The notes beneath the pieces were generated by a model. It was given only the letters and a program-made list of their open reading frames with translations, had not been told where the DNA came from and did no database searches. From assembly GCA_029167045.1 (NCBI GenBank), contig JARFPK010000001.1:1-64000 (forward strand): 64,000 nucleotides of DNA. Direction: 5' to 3'. A program made the position numbers and the translations under genes. Of this stretch, positions 9,904 to 18,656 are shown piece after piece; positions within the stretch are counted from its first letter, which is position 1; each line of letters opens with the position of its first letter. Source of the DNA: Candidatus Methanocrinis natronophilus. GTDB lineage: Archaea > Halobacteriota > Methanosarcinia > Methanotrichales > Methanotrichaceae.

Positions 9904-10037
9904 CTTCTCCATCCTCCAACCCTTCGGGATCATCTTCCACAGGTACCGGCCTCTTCTCCCCGAACCGGCGTTAAACCTTTCCGTCCCCTACTCCTCCATC
10001 GCCGCCGAGGGTGGCAGCCCCCAACTCCCCACAGCCT

Positions 10038-11144
10038 TCAGACCTCGATGAGCCGGTATCGGGATGAACCAAGGCCGATCTCCTCACCGTACTTTATCTG
10101 GAGACGACCGTCGGCCTCGGGCCAGACCCCCCTGAACTTATCCTCGCCCCGACGGTGGTGGGCCTTCAACGCCGTCCCTCTGATCCCCTCCTGGCCGTTG
10201 ACGAGGTCGAGGCTCGCCGCATCGATGGCGACGGGATCTCTCGATGCGAGGACCCCGACGTCGGGGACGATCGGCGCTCCGCTCCAGGGAAGGCAGTCGC
10301 AGTCCGGGGTGACGTCGATGACGAAGTTGAAGAAGCCGAACCGTCCCTCTTTCTCCGAGACCGCCCCGAAGGCGTACTCCACCATCCTCTCGAGGAAGAT
10401 CGGGATAGTCTCCCAGTCCAGCACCATCGCTCCCTCCGGGCAGGCGACGAGGCAGGCGCCACATCCGACGCAAATCTCAGGGTCGATCAGGGCGGTGCCT
10501 CCCTCCAGCAGGACCGCGGACTCGGGGCAGGCGGAAGAGCAGTTGCCGCACCCGGTACACCTCTCCTCCACCACCAGGGGCTGGGAAGCCCTGTGCTGGT
10601 CGGCTTTCCCGATGGGCGGAGCGCACCCCATCCCCAGGTTCTTGATGGCGCCGCCGAAGCCTGCCATGCCGTGGCCCTTTAAGTGGGAGACGACGATCAT
10701 CGAGTCGGCGGCAGCGATATCACCAGCGATCTTCACCCTCTTCAGGTGACTCTTCCCGACCTCTACCTCTACGAAGTTATCTCCTAATAGGCCGTCGGCT
10801 ATGATCAGAGGAGCTCCCGCCGAGGAGAGGTCGAAGCCGTGATCGATCGCCGTCAGGAGGTGGTCAACGGCGTTCTCTCTGCTCCCGTGGTAGAGGGTGG
10901 CGGTGTCGGTGAGAAAGGGCCTTCCCCCCGACTCCCTCACCGCGTCTGCCACCTGGCGGACGAAGGCAGGTTTCAAGTATGTCTCGTTCCCCCTCTCGCC
11001 GAAGTGGAGCTTTATCGCCGTCAGGTCCCCCTCATGGATCAGGTCATCGAAACCGGCTGTCGAAAATAGCCTCCTGACCCGGACTACCTCCTCCTCAACC
11101 GGTCTTTTCGCCATCATGGATGCAAAATATACATCTGAAACCAT
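10038..11144 (-). CDS. DUF362 domain protein with two [4Fe-4S] ferredoxin motifs
   Basis: 368 residues. The N-terminal DUF362 region starts V-S-D-V-Y-F-A-S-M and contains K-L-H-F-G-E-R-G-N-E-T. Two ferredoxin motifs follow near residues 195-235: C-T-G-C-G-N-C-S-S-A-C-P and C-V-G-C-G-A-C-L-V-A-C-P. A second DUF362 segment (D-C-D-C-L-P-W, P-V-A-I-D-A-A-S-L-D-L) completes it. Members are cytoplasmic iron-sulfur proteins of unknown reaction, common in anaerobes. The ATG at 11144 has GGAGGT upstream. It is not obviously in an operon. Confidence 0.9.
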   Translation of the reverse strand: MVSDVYFASMMAKRPVEEEVVRVRRLFSTAGFDDLIHEGDLTAIKLHFGERGNETYLKPAFVRQVADAVRESGGRPFLTDTATLYHGSRENAVDHLLTAIDHGFDLSSAGAPLIIADGLLGDNFVEVEVGKSHLKRVKIAGDIAAADSMIVVSHLKGHGMAGFGGAIKNLGMGCAPPIGKADQHRASQPLVVEERCTGCGNCSSACPESAVLLEGGTALIDPEICVGCGACLVACPEGAMVLDWETIPIFLERMVEYAFGAVSEKEGRFGFFNFVIDVTPDCDCLPWSGAPIVPDVGVLASRDPVAIDAASLDLVNGQEGIRGTALKAHHRRGEDKFRGVWPEADGRLQIKYGEEIGLGSSRYRLIEV

Positions 11145-11377
11145 ATATACGACCTCCCCATCCCGCCGGATGAAGCCCTTCTCTCAACGTTCTCTCTTCC
11201 ACCAGATAAGTCCCTTCTGATAGGAATACGGAGGAGAAAGTACGATCCTAATGGCAGCCTGTTCACCTGGGCTGTCCTTTGAACTCCTATACGAACGCCG
11301 GACCCGAAGAGATCAAAAGTTTCATTAACCTCGATAATTATAACGATTAATCATCATAGAATATGGGGGTGATCCGA

Positions 11378-11464
11378 ATGATAGGTGAGATCCTGATCGC
11401 CCTCTCAGCCTTCGGCCTCGCGATCTGGGCCTATCTGGTACGGTGCGTCAAAGTCAAAGCCTAA
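11378..11464 (+). CDS. 28-residue single-helix membrane miniprotein
   Basis: A very short frame: one transmembrane helix (I-L-I-A-L-S-A-F-G-L-A-I-W-A-Y-L-V) and a basic tail (R-C-V-K-V-K-A). GGTGAT lies 5-6 bases before the ATG, and an AT-rich TATA-like element (ATAATTATAACG, about 11332-11345) precedes it at promoter distance. The arrangement (promoter, ribosome site, helix with positive-inside tail) is what a real small membrane protein would show. Function unknown. A chance frame cannot be excluded without homologues. Confidence 0.5.
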   Translation: MIGEILIALSAFGLAIWAYLVRCVKVKA

Positions 11465-11659
11465 GGTACGCCATAACCCCGACGAAGACCCTTTCCGCTG
11501 GACCTCTTTTGTCAACACCTTCTTCCGACACCTTCTGCGACCTTCCCCCGGTGCCATACGAACCGTCCGATAATCTGAGAAAGGCCTTTCCGGGGCGAGG
11601 CCGATTGACCGCCATCTCTCCGACTCCGGCCTCGCTGTATCTTTTCTTCTTCGAAGGAT

Positions 11660-12313
11660 CTACAGACAGGGGAGCCAGTCGACGGCCCCGGTGGTGCCGC
11701 TCTCGTTCTTGAAGAGCTGGATGTACTTCTCTATCGAGAAGACCCCGACGACGTCCTCTACCGACCTTCCCACCTCAAAGGGCCTCTTCGCCCCCTCGAT
11801 CCACTCAACGGAGCGCCAGCCGATGTGGCCGACCCCGATGACGTTGGCGTTGAAGCTCGCCTCGATCCCGCTGTTGTTGACCTCATTCAGGTGGCTGTTG
11901 CCCACTGTGCTGATCTGGGTGTGCTTCATCAGGCTCTCGGCGTGGGTGTAGCTCTCGGTGACCACCGCTCCGGCATCGTAGTTTGCGACACAGAGCCGGT
12001 CCACCCACTTCCTGTCGTAGGTGCCTGTCTGATAGCTCACCGGGAAGTACTCGAAGGTCGCCTCCTTGCTGTAGTTGATGGAGTTTCGTTGGACTGAGAG
12101 CTCAAACTCCGTCCGATCGTAGAAGCTGCCGGACCCGGAGATCCTCTCGACGATCTTCTGGCCGCTGTAGCCCTGGGCGGTCTGGGCGATCAGCTCGTGG
12201 CTCCTATAACCCACCCCTTGGATCACCGACCGCTCATAGATGTAATTGGCAGCCGCCGCTGACCCCACCAGAATCAGCATCGAGATCAGGACAGCGCAGC
12301 ATAGCCGATTCAA
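11660..12313 (-). CDS. Secreted protein of a local three-member paralogous family
   Basis: 217 residues with a signal peptide (L-C-C-A-V-L-I-S-M-L-I-L-V-G-S-A-A-A, cleaved near 22). The mature part contains I-E-A-S-F-N-A-N-V-I-G and, near the C-terminus, V-V-G-V-F-S-I-E-K-Y-I-Q-L, the same pattern as in the proteins at 18657-20021 and 21785-22477. An AT-rich promoter region with CGTTTTTAAACG lies upstream (about 12348-12395). Function unknown. It lacks the DUF11 domains of the 18.7-kb relative. Confidence 0.8.
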   Translation of the reverse strand: MNRLCCAVLISMLILVGSAAAANYIYERSVIQGVGYRSHELIAQTAQGYSGQKIVERISGSGSFYDRTEFELSVQRNSINYSKEATFEYFPVSYQTGTYDRKWVDRLCVANYDAGAVVTESYTHAESLMKHTQISTVGNSHLNEVNNSGIEASFNANVIGVGHIGWRSVEWIEGAKRPFEVGRSVEDVVGVFSIEKYIQLFKNESGTTGAVDWLPCL

Positions 12314-12414
12314 ACTTTACCTCCCCGATGACCCGGTGACGGCCTCATCGTTTAAAAACGTATCGAGATAATTTCGTTTTAAAAAATAAATTAATCAGGT
12401 CTTGAGGCCCCATC

Positions 12415-12882
12415 CTACCCCACCTCCGGCGAACGGTAATCGGGAAGCGTCATCAATAGCTCCACCAGCTCCTCGATCAACCTTTCGTCGAAGGGAGGCC
12501 CTCCGTCCACCATCCTTATGGAGTTGGGAACGTCGATCCCACCAAGGACGATCTTGGGCAGATCGGAGCTCTTGAACCCCTCTACTACGGCGTAATCGAC
12601 GCCGGAGCCTTCGAGCGCCTTTAGAGCAGAATCGAGGCTTCCGCCCCTCGAGACGCTGAGGGTGACGCCGTCCTTTCCCACCCCCAGCACCACCTCAGCC
12701 CCCGCATCGAAGTGGCGCCTTGTATCGCCCCTATCCTCGATCTCATGATCGGGCATGCTCTTGACCGTCCCGACCCGGCCGCGCCCCTCAAGCGACCTGA
12801 CCATCGCCTCCACAAGGGAGGTCTTCCCCGACTTCTTCGGCCCCACCACAGATATGACCTTCAATTTTTCACCCTGACCCAT
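12415..12882 (-). CDS. mobB: Molybdopterin-guanine dinucleotide biosynthesis protein MobB
   Basis: 155 residues. A P-loop near the N-terminus (V-G-P-K-K-S-G-K-T-S-L) and the MobB-type D-x-x-x-D-T-x-R-H-F-D-A-G-A segment (E-D-R-G-D-T-R-R-H-F-D) are visible, then V-D-Y-A-V-V-E-G-F-K. MobB binds GTP and assists attachment of the nucleotide to molybdopterin; methanogens need it for Mo/W formylmethanofuran dehydrogenase. The gene stands alone and starts at an ATG with M-G-Q-G-E-K-L-K. Confidence 0.88.
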   Translation of the reverse strand: MGQGEKLKVISVVGPKKSGKTSLVEAMVRSLEGRGRVGTVKSMPDHEIEDRGDTRRHFDAGAEVVLGVGKDGVTLSVSRGGSLDSALKALEGSGVDYAVVEGFKSSDLPKIVLGGIDVPNSIRMVDGGPPFDERLIEELVELLMTLPDYRSPEVG

Positions 12883-13005
12883 CTCGCCATTCTCATCTAC
12901 CTTATTCGGCCATCTCCCCGACCCCTGTAGCCATGCTCCTCCACCTTCCTCAGGCTACCGACCCGACGTTCTGTGCCCATCGCGCCGACCTCCTCGGCTG
13001 GAGGT

Positions 13006-14487
13006 TCAGCCCGTCATCAGGGTTGCGAGGAACCTGGCGTAGATCGATAGGTCCTCGACGGTCACGTTCTCGTCGGGTCCGTGGGGGTTGGAGTCGGTCT
13101 GGCGGCCGACGCCGTAGGCGCATGTGGGGATCCCCGTCACCTCCACCACGTAAGCCTGGTCGAGGCTGTACTGGGCCCCGGCCAGACGGGGCCTCTTCCC
13201 CGACGCCCTCTCCAGAGCCCCCCTCACCTCAGCGACCCAGGGATGTTCTGGATCTATCCTCATGGGGGGGTAGCCCATCCAGGACCTCCATTCGAGGTCG
13301 ACGGGCACCGCGGCGACGGCCTCCTCCATCTCGGCGGCAGCATCCTCCATCCTCTCCTCGGGGATGACCCTCCTGTCCCCGCCAACGACGCACCTCTCGG
13401 GGACTATGTTCTCCTTGATCCCGCCCCGGATTACGGTGACGTTCAGCATCGGCCGGACGTGATCTATCCCGACGACGGCGAGCTCCGTGGAGGCGGGAAG
13501 GGCCGACCTCCTAGCCTCGACCTTCTTCTTGAGGTCCAGGAGCGCCTCTATCACCGGGAGTGCCTTCTCTATGGCGTTCTCACCCAGGAAGCTCGCCCCG
13601 GAGTGGGCGGCCCTCCCCCGGACCGTCGCCTCCCAATTGATCACCCCGTTGGAGCCGATGATGACGTCGTCGGAGAAGCTGTCCATGCAGAGCATCTTCT
13701 CTCCCCTGACGAGCCCCTCGTCGGCGAAGAAGCAGAGGCCAGAGTAGCCCCCCACCTCCTCGTCGGTGGTGAGGAGGACCTCCAGGTTATAACGGTGCGA
13801 GTCGCAGGCGTCCACAGCCCTGAGGGCGGTGATGAGGGCCGCCACCGCCCCCTTGGAGTCGGCGACCCCCCGGCCGTAGATCCTCCCGTCCCGGACCATC
13901 AGATCGAAGGGGCCGGAAGACCACCCCTCTCCCGGGGGGACGACGTCGAGGTGGGTGTAGATCACCAGGGTCTCCTCGGCCCCGACGTCGAGGCATGCCC
14001 GCAGGTTCGCCCTCTCTCCGGCGAGGCCTCTATTGCCGCACCTCTCTTCGAAGAGGTCCTGGGGGATCACCACCTTCTCCGTCTCAAAGCCGAGGTCTCT
14101 GAATATAACAACGAGGTGGTCGACGATCTCGGTGTAGTTATTCCCAGGAGGGGCGACGGTCTCAAACCTCACCAGATCCCTCAGAACCTCCAGCATCTCG
14201 CAGGCCTGCGAATCGAGGTATCTATTTATCTCCATATATCTCAGCAGTTTTACCCTGGCCAGAGCCCTATTAAAGGCTTCTCTGATCTCTTCTTCTCCGG
14301 CCCCTCCCGGTCCCATCCCTTCTCCGAGGAGGAGGCTGTTGGCGAGAAGCCTCGCAAAGAGAACCTCCTCCAGATATTTTGCGCTGCCCGGGCCGTACCT
14401 CTCCCTTCGCAGGTTCTCGATGTGGGCGTCCAGGATACCGCCTTCCCGGATTATCAGGTCCACCCTCCTTTCGCCGAGATGGACCAT
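13006..14487 (-). CDS. M20 family metallopeptidase/deacylase
   Basis: 493 residues from the ATG preceded by GGAGAGG; a TTG at 14538 would add 17. The first ~110 residues are a helical extension unlike typical M20 enzymes. The M20 core has zinc-site motifs V-I-Y-T-H-L-D-V-V-P-P-G, G-R-G-V-A-D-S-K-G and T-T-D-E-E-V-G-G, and the dimerisation domain (I-N-W-E-A-T-V-R-G-R-A-A-H-S-G). Such enzymes hydrolyse peptides or N-acyl amino acids (ArgE/DapE/carboxypeptidase G2 group). Substrate cannot be told. The last residues, H-G-P-D-E-N, are the usual zinc-ligand region. Confidence 0.88.
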   Translation of the reverse strand: MVHLGERRVDLIIREGGILDAHIENLRRERYGPGSAKYLEEVLFARLLANSLLLGEGMGPGGAGEEEIREAFNRALARVKLLRYMEINRYLDSQACEMLEVLRDLVRFETVAPPGNNYTEIVDHLVVIFRDLGFETEKVVIPQDLFEERCGNRGLAGERANLRACLDVGAEETLVIYTHLDVVPPGEGWSSGPFDLMVRDGRIYGRGVADSKGAVAALITALRAVDACDSHRYNLEVLLTTDEEVGGYSGLCFFADEGLVRGEKMLCMDSFSDDVIIGSNGVINWEATVRGRAAHSGASFLGENAIEKALPVIEALLDLKKKVEARRSALPASTELAVVGIDHVRPMLNVTVIRGGIKENIVPERCVVGGDRRVIPEERMEDAAAEMEEAVAAVPVDLEWRSWMGYPPMRIDPEHPWVAEVRGALERASGKRPRLAGAQYSLDQAYVVEVTGIPTCAYGVGRQTDSNPHGPDENVTVEDLSIYARFLATLMTG

Positions 14488-14569
14488 CGTACCTCTCCAG
14501 AAGCACCAGAGATATCTGGAGGAAGGTGTCGGTCTCAAACAACATCCCTACGTACAACCGACGCCCTCT

Positions 14570-15160
14570 CTAAACCCCTCCCGGGGATGAGACGAGGCTG
14601 ACGACGGCTATCGTCAACAGCCCCACCAGGATCATCTTCAACCCCGAGACGATCATCCGTTCCTGGCTGATCCTCGCCAGGAATAGCCCCAGGAGGAAGA
14701 GGCAGCCAAGGCCGAGGCCTAGGGATAGGCGGAAGGCCTCCTCCATATCGATCGCCGGGACGAAGAGGTATGGGAGGACGAGGATGGCCGCTCCGATGGC
14801 GGGGCTGATCCCGTTCACCAGGGCGACGACTACGATGGCAAACTCCGAGGCCCTCGCAAACTGGCTCTTCTTTAGGTCGGCGAGCATGGCAGCCTCCAGC
14901 TTCTTCAGGTCCCTCCTCCTCTCCGCCCTTTCTGCGAGATAAGCGCTGCTCATACCTGAAATGCCGAGAGCTATACTCCCCCCCAACCCCGCCTTGATGA
15001 CGATCTGGGGGTCGGAGAGCCCCGAGAAGTGGGCTCCGATGACTACCCCCATGATGGTGAGGATCCCGTCGAAAGCGTTCATAACGAATAGACGCCTGGC
15101 TATCCTGAAGGCCTCGCTCACCCGAAGGTAAGTCCTGAACCTGTTCAAGCTCCAGTCCAT
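14570..15160 (-). CDS. VIT1/CCC1-family membrane protein
   Basis: 196 residues, several membrane helices. The opening A-R-R-L-F-V-M-N-A-F-D-G-I-L-T-I-M-G-V-V-I-G-A-H-F-S-G and the later A-L-G-I-S-G-M-S-S-A-Y-L-A-E-R-A-E-R are the N-terminal and cytoplasmic-helix motifs of VIT1/CCC1 iron/manganese transporters. The ATG at 15160 (M-D-W-S-L-N) is 29 bases after the stop of the phosphoglycerate mutase gene; the longer upstream frame overlaps that gene and is a shadow. A role in iron or manganese efflux is inferred from the family. Confidence 0.82.
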   Translation of the reverse strand: MDWSLNRFRTYLRVSEAFRIARRLFVMNAFDGILTIMGVVIGAHFSGLSDPQIVIKAGLGGSIALGISGMSSAYLAERAERRRDLKKLEAAMLADLKKSQFARASEFAIVVVALVNGISPAIGAAILVLPYLFVPAIDMEEAFRLSLGLGLGCLFLLGLFLARISQERMIVSGLKMILVGLLTIAVVSLVSSPGGV

Positions 15161-15189
15161 CTCTTCGATCCGCCTCTCATCTCTTCGGC

Positions 15190-16707
15190 TCAATCTCTGG
15201 ATATTAGAGACCTCCCCGTCATAGCTGGAGGGGGCGCGATGCCCATGAGCTCCAGGACCGTGGGGGCGACGTCGGCGAGGATCCCGCCGTCCCGGAGCCG
15301 CTCCCTTCGGCCGTCTTTGGCGAGGATGAAGGGAACCCGGTTTGAGGTGTGGGCGGTATGGTGCTGGCCTGTGGTCCTGTCCTCCATCTTCTCGGCGTTC
15401 CCGTGATCTGAGGTGAGGAGGACCGCCCCGCCTTGGGCCAAGACCTCTCTGCCGACTCTGCCGACGCACTCGTCGACCGCCTCCACCGCCTTCACCGCCG
15501 CATCGAAGATCCCGGTATGCCCCACCATATCGGAGTTGGCGTAGTTGAGGACGATGAGGTCGTAGACCCCCTTCCGGATCTCTCCGACGACGGCGTCGGT
15601 GACGAGAAAGGCGGACATCTCGGGCTTCTTGTCGTAGGTCGCGACCTTCGGCGAGGGTATGAGGAGCCGGTCCTCCCCGGGGCCGGCCACCTCTCGGCCG
15701 CCGTTGAAGAAGAAGGTGACGTGGGCGTACTTCTCCGTCTCGGCGATCCGCAGCTGCGAGAGCCCCGCCCTGCTCACCACGTCGCCCAGGGTATCGGTCA
15801 GATGCTCCGCCGGGAAGGCAACGGCCGCCTCTATCGACTCCTGGTATTCGGTCATGCAGACGAAGGAGACGGCCATCTCCTCCGTCCCGAACTCGCAGAA
15901 GTCGGGGGTGGTGAAGGCCTTGGTTATCTGGCGGGCCCTATCGGGCCTGAAGTTGAAGAATATGATGGCATCGCCGTCTTCGACCATGCCTTGTGGATCG
16001 ACGACCGTCGGCAGGATAAACTCGTCGTCTTCGCCCCGGAGGTAGCCCGCCTCCACCGCCTCCTTTGGGCCTGGGGCCTGTAGCCCCTCTCCGGAGGTCA
16101 TGGTGCGGTAGGCGAGCTTCGTCCTCTCCCATCGCCTGTCCCGGTCCATAGAGTAGTACCTCCCCGCGACGGTGGCGACCTTCCCGACGCCCGAAGATCC
16201 GATCTCCTCCTCCAGCTCCCGGAAGTATCCGAGGGCGCTTCTGGGAGGGACGTCCCTCCCGTCGAGGATGGCGTGGATCCAGACCCTATCGATCCCCTTC
16301 GCCCTGGCGAGGCGGAGAAGGGCGTATAGGTGTAAGATATGGCTGTGGACTCCGCCGTCGGATAGAAGGCCCAGTAGGTGGAGGGCTGATCCCCTGGCCT
16401 TCACCCCGTCCATCGCCGCCGTCAGGACGGGGTTATCGAAGAAGGTGCCGTCCTCGATGGCGAGGTTGATCCTGGTGTAGTCCTGGTAGACGATCCTCCC
16501 CGCGCCCAGGTTGAGGTGGCCTACCTCGGAGTTTCCCATCTGACCGGGGGGGAGGCCTACGTCGAGGCCGGCGGCCCCCAGGGTCGTCTTGGGGTAGGAG
16601 CTGGCTAGCATGTCGATGTTGGGGGTTTTGGCGTAGGCGATGGCGTTCCCATCCGTCTCTTCCCCCTCCCCGAACCCGTCCATGATGATGAGGGTGACTG
16701 GCTTCAT
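15190..16707 (-). CDS. gpmI: 2,3-bisphosphoglycerate-independent phosphoglycerate mutase
   Basis: 505 residues from M-K-P-V-T-L-I-I-M-D-G-F-G. Interconverts 3- and 2-phosphoglycerate in gluconeogenesis/glycolysis using two Mn2+. The catalytic serine lies in G-Q-M-G-N-S-E-V-G-H (residue 60), metal ligands in I-I-M-D-G-F-G and in S-D-H-G-N-A-E-K-M near residue 445, and the substrate site in I-L-D-G-R-D-V-P-P. Length is normal for the long, alkaline-phosphatase-superfamily type. A GTG at 16752 would add 15 residues. Upstream neighbour is pcm; the same-strand order pcm-gpmI-VIT1 suggests co-transcription. Confidence 0.95.
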   Translation of the reverse strand: MKPVTLIIMDGFGEGEETDGNAIAYAKTPNIDMLASSYPKTTLGAAGLDVGLPPGQMGNSEVGHLNLGAGRIVYQDYTRINLAIEDGTFFDNPVLTAAMDGVKARGSALHLLGLLSDGGVHSHILHLYALLRLARAKGIDRVWIHAILDGRDVPPRSALGYFRELEEEIGSSGVGKVATVAGRYYSMDRDRRWERTKLAYRTMTSGEGLQAPGPKEAVEAGYLRGEDDEFILPTVVDPQGMVEDGDAIIFFNFRPDRARQITKAFTTPDFCEFGTEEMAVSFVCMTEYQESIEAAVAFPAEHLTDTLGDVVSRAGLSQLRIAETEKYAHVTFFFNGGREVAGPGEDRLLIPSPKVATYDKKPEMSAFLVTDAVVGEIRKGVYDLIVLNYANSDMVGHTGIFDAAVKAVEAVDECVGRVGREVLAQGGAVLLTSDHGNAEKMEDRTTGQHHTAHTSNRVPFILAKDGRRERLRDGGILADVAPTVLELMGIAPPPAMTGRSLISRD

Positions 16708-16753
16708 CAGATCTGGGGTCTCATCAAATCGAGATAACCCTTTCTCACCCACC

Positions 16754-17377
16754 CTAGATATGAAAGCCGTGATCCCCCACCAGGGGGACGAAGACGACGC
16801 CTCCGTGGTGCTCCAGCTCGAAGCCCTCCTGCGTCCTCTCCACCAGGACTAGCTCCTGGTAGCATGACCCCACGGGGATGACGAGCTTTCCCCCCACCTT
16901 CAGCTGTTCTTTGAGGGGCTCGGGGATCTTCGGAGCCGTGGCTGCGACGTTGATCCGATCGTAAGGGGCGTATTCAGGCAGGCCCCGGCTTCCGTCCCCT
17001 TGGAGGACGGTGACGTTCTTGACCTCCGCAGCCTCCAGGTTCTTCTTGGCGAAGAGGACCAGCTCGGGTATCCGCTCGATCGAGTAGACTTGCCCTTCAG
17101 GCCCCACGAGATCTGCGATAACTGCAGCGTGGTAGCCGGAGCCGGTCCCCACGTCCAGGACCTTCATCCCCTCTGCGATCTCCAGGAGATCACACATCAT
17201 CGCCACCATGTGGGGAGCGGATATCGTCTGCCCCTCGCCTATGGGGAGGGGGCGGTCCTCGTAGGCGGTGTGGCGGATTCTCCGGGGGACGAAGAGCTCC
17301 CGGGGGACCCTCCACATCGCCTCGATAACCCTATCGCTGACGTTCCCCCTCAGGATCCCTATGATATCATCCCTCAT
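16754..17377 (-). CDS. pcm: Protein-L-isoaspartate O-methyltransferase
   Basis: 207 residues. Repairs isoaspartyl residues using S-adenosylmethionine. Seen: R-E-L-F-V-P near residue 27, G-Q-T-I-S-A-P-H-M-V (PCMT signature) near 50, and the SAM-binding V-L-D-V-G-T-G-S-G-Y-H near 75. The start ATG overlaps the stop of the upstream zinc-finger gene (ATGA), indicating translational coupling. Confidence 0.95.
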   Translation of the reverse strand: MRDDIIGILRGNVSDRVIEAMWRVPRELFVPRRIRHTAYEDRPLPIGEGQTISAPHMVAMMCDLLEIAEGMKVLDVGTGSGYHAAVIADLVGPEGQVYSIERIPELVLFAKKNLEAAEVKNVTVLQGDGSRGLPEYAPYDRINVAATAPKIPEPLKEQLKVGGKLVIPVGSCYQELVLVERTQEGFELEHHGGVVFVPLVGDHGFHI

Positions 17378-17943
17378 CAGAGGGCGCCTCCCCAGATCCT
17401 TATTATCTCTTTTGCCAGGGCCCTCACCACAGATCGACCGCTTCTGTCCTGGATCTTCTCCACCCTGAACCTCCTCCCTTCGACGGTCCTCAACTCTCCC
17501 ACTTCGAATACCTCATCGCCCTTGACCGGGACGGAGTAAGAGACGGTCTTGCCCCTCCGCTGGACGGCGACCTTCACCGCCACCACTTCGACGTCCCTCG
17601 TCCATAGCGTCTTCACATCCCCGGCCGTGGCAGCCTCCTCCCGCCTCCCCCCTTCAAGCTCGATGGAGGTGACCTCCACCATGGCGACCTCCTCCACCCC
17701 GTCGTCGACCAGGAGGTCGTCGCCCACCCGGAGGAGGTCGTCCGCCGGAACCTCGATCGTCCGGCGGGTGGAGGAGTCGATGGAGCTTATGATGACCCGG
17801 AGAGTGGTGAGCCTCGCCCGCTCCATCTTGACGGGATGGACCGCCCCGCACCCGCCACACCTCACCAGGTGCTCCCGTCCGAGCTTGACGGTGAGATGTT
17901 CGGTGAAGTCGTCGCATTGGGGGCAGAAGATCTCCTCGTCCAT
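17377..17943 (-). CDS. HVO_0476-like archaeal zinc-finger protein
   Basis: 188 residues. The N-terminus has two CxxC pairs (C-P-Q-C near 7-10 and C-G-G-C near 29-32) forming a zinc ribbon, followed by an all-beta region with repeated Val/Glu-rich strands. This layout matches the archaeal family typified by Haloferax HVO_0476, of unknown function. It overlaps the pcm start by four bases, a conserved-looking pairing. Confidence 0.85.
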   Translation of the reverse strand: MDEEIFCPQCDDFTEHLTVKLGREHLVRCGGCGAVHPVKMERARLTTLRVIISSIDSSTRRTIEVPADDLLRVGDDLLVDDGVEEVAMVEVTSIELEGGRREEAATAGDVKTLWTRDVEVVAVKVAVQRRGKTVSYSVPVKGDEVFEVGELRTVEGRRFRVEKIQDRSGRSVVRALAKEIIRIWGGAL

Positions 17944-17979
17944 GGTTAAAGCCCTCCTTCTTGGACTACTAAAAGGTGA

Positions 17980-18597
17980 CTATCGGAGGCCTGGGCGGGG
18001 CCGGCCGGAGGGGCGGAAGACCTTCCCGTGGCCGGGGATGACGACGTCGGCCCGCCCCAGAGCCGCGAGCCTGCTGCTCCGGAGCGCCGGGGGGTCCCAG
18101 GCCAATTCATCCTCCAGAGCGAGGAGGGATTGTATATCGGTCCTCGGGCCCGCCCCGTCCCGCCACCAGAATAGGTCCCCGGCGACGAGCCAGGTCTCGG
18201 TCCCCACTGGAACGAGGAGGGACCCATGATCGGAGGTGTGCCCCGGCGTCGGGAGGACCTCGACCTCCGTCCCGGGGATGAGCTCCCCGTAAGGGATCTC
18301 TTCGTCGCCCCTGTAAATGCAGTTCGGATCGATTATCTCAGCATCCGCAAAGAGCCTGATGTTCAGGATGTGGTCGAGGTGAGGGTGGGTTATGAATATC
18401 ATATCGACGTCCCGGGGCCCGAGACCCTCCCTGGAGAGGGCAGATAGGAGCCCCTCTCCATCGGTGCCGGGGTCGGCGAGGACCTTCAACCCGCCGTCCT
18501 CTATCAGGACCGACGAGGGGGAGGCCCGAAGGCCGCCCCCCTCCAGGTCCGCCACGTAACCCTCACGAAGAACCGATATCCGAGCCGCCGCCATCAC
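17980..18597 (-). CDS. MBL-fold metallo-hydrolase
   Basis: 205 residues. Metallo-beta-lactamase fold with zinc motif I-T-H-P-H-L-D-H-I near residues 75-83, a third His in P-T-P-G-H-T-S-D-H-G, Asp in V-A-G-D-L-F-W and final His in V-I-P-G-H-G-K-V-F. Resembles small MBLAC1/glyoxalase-II-like hydrolases. Substrate unknown. Faces the divergent secreted protein gene at 18657. Confidence 0.9.
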   Translation of the reverse strand: MMAAARISVLREGYVADLEGGGLRASPSSVLIEDGGLKVLADPGTDGEGLLSALSREGLGPRDVDMIFITHPHLDHILNIRLFADAEIIDPNCIYRGDEEIPYGELIPGTEVEVLPTPGHTSDHGSLLVPVGTETWLVAGDLFWWRDGAGPRTDIQSLLALEDELAWDPPALRSSRLAALGRADVVIPGHGKVFRPSGRPRPGLR

Positions 18598-18656
18598 CTC
18601 TTGAAGATCTCCTCGATCCTCTCCAAAAGGGCTTTATTAGGCGGGGTGATAAAGAT

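Noticed and set aside
14538-14600. TTG start extending the M20 peptidase, and frames on the other strand to 14601
   Set aside because: The ATG at 14487 has a better ribosome site; the plus-strand frame of 506 codons is the mirror of the peptidase gene.
15161-15469. N-terminal extension of the VIT1-like protein
   Set aside because: It overlaps the phosphoglycerate mutase gene and is Arg/Gly-rich shadow sequence.
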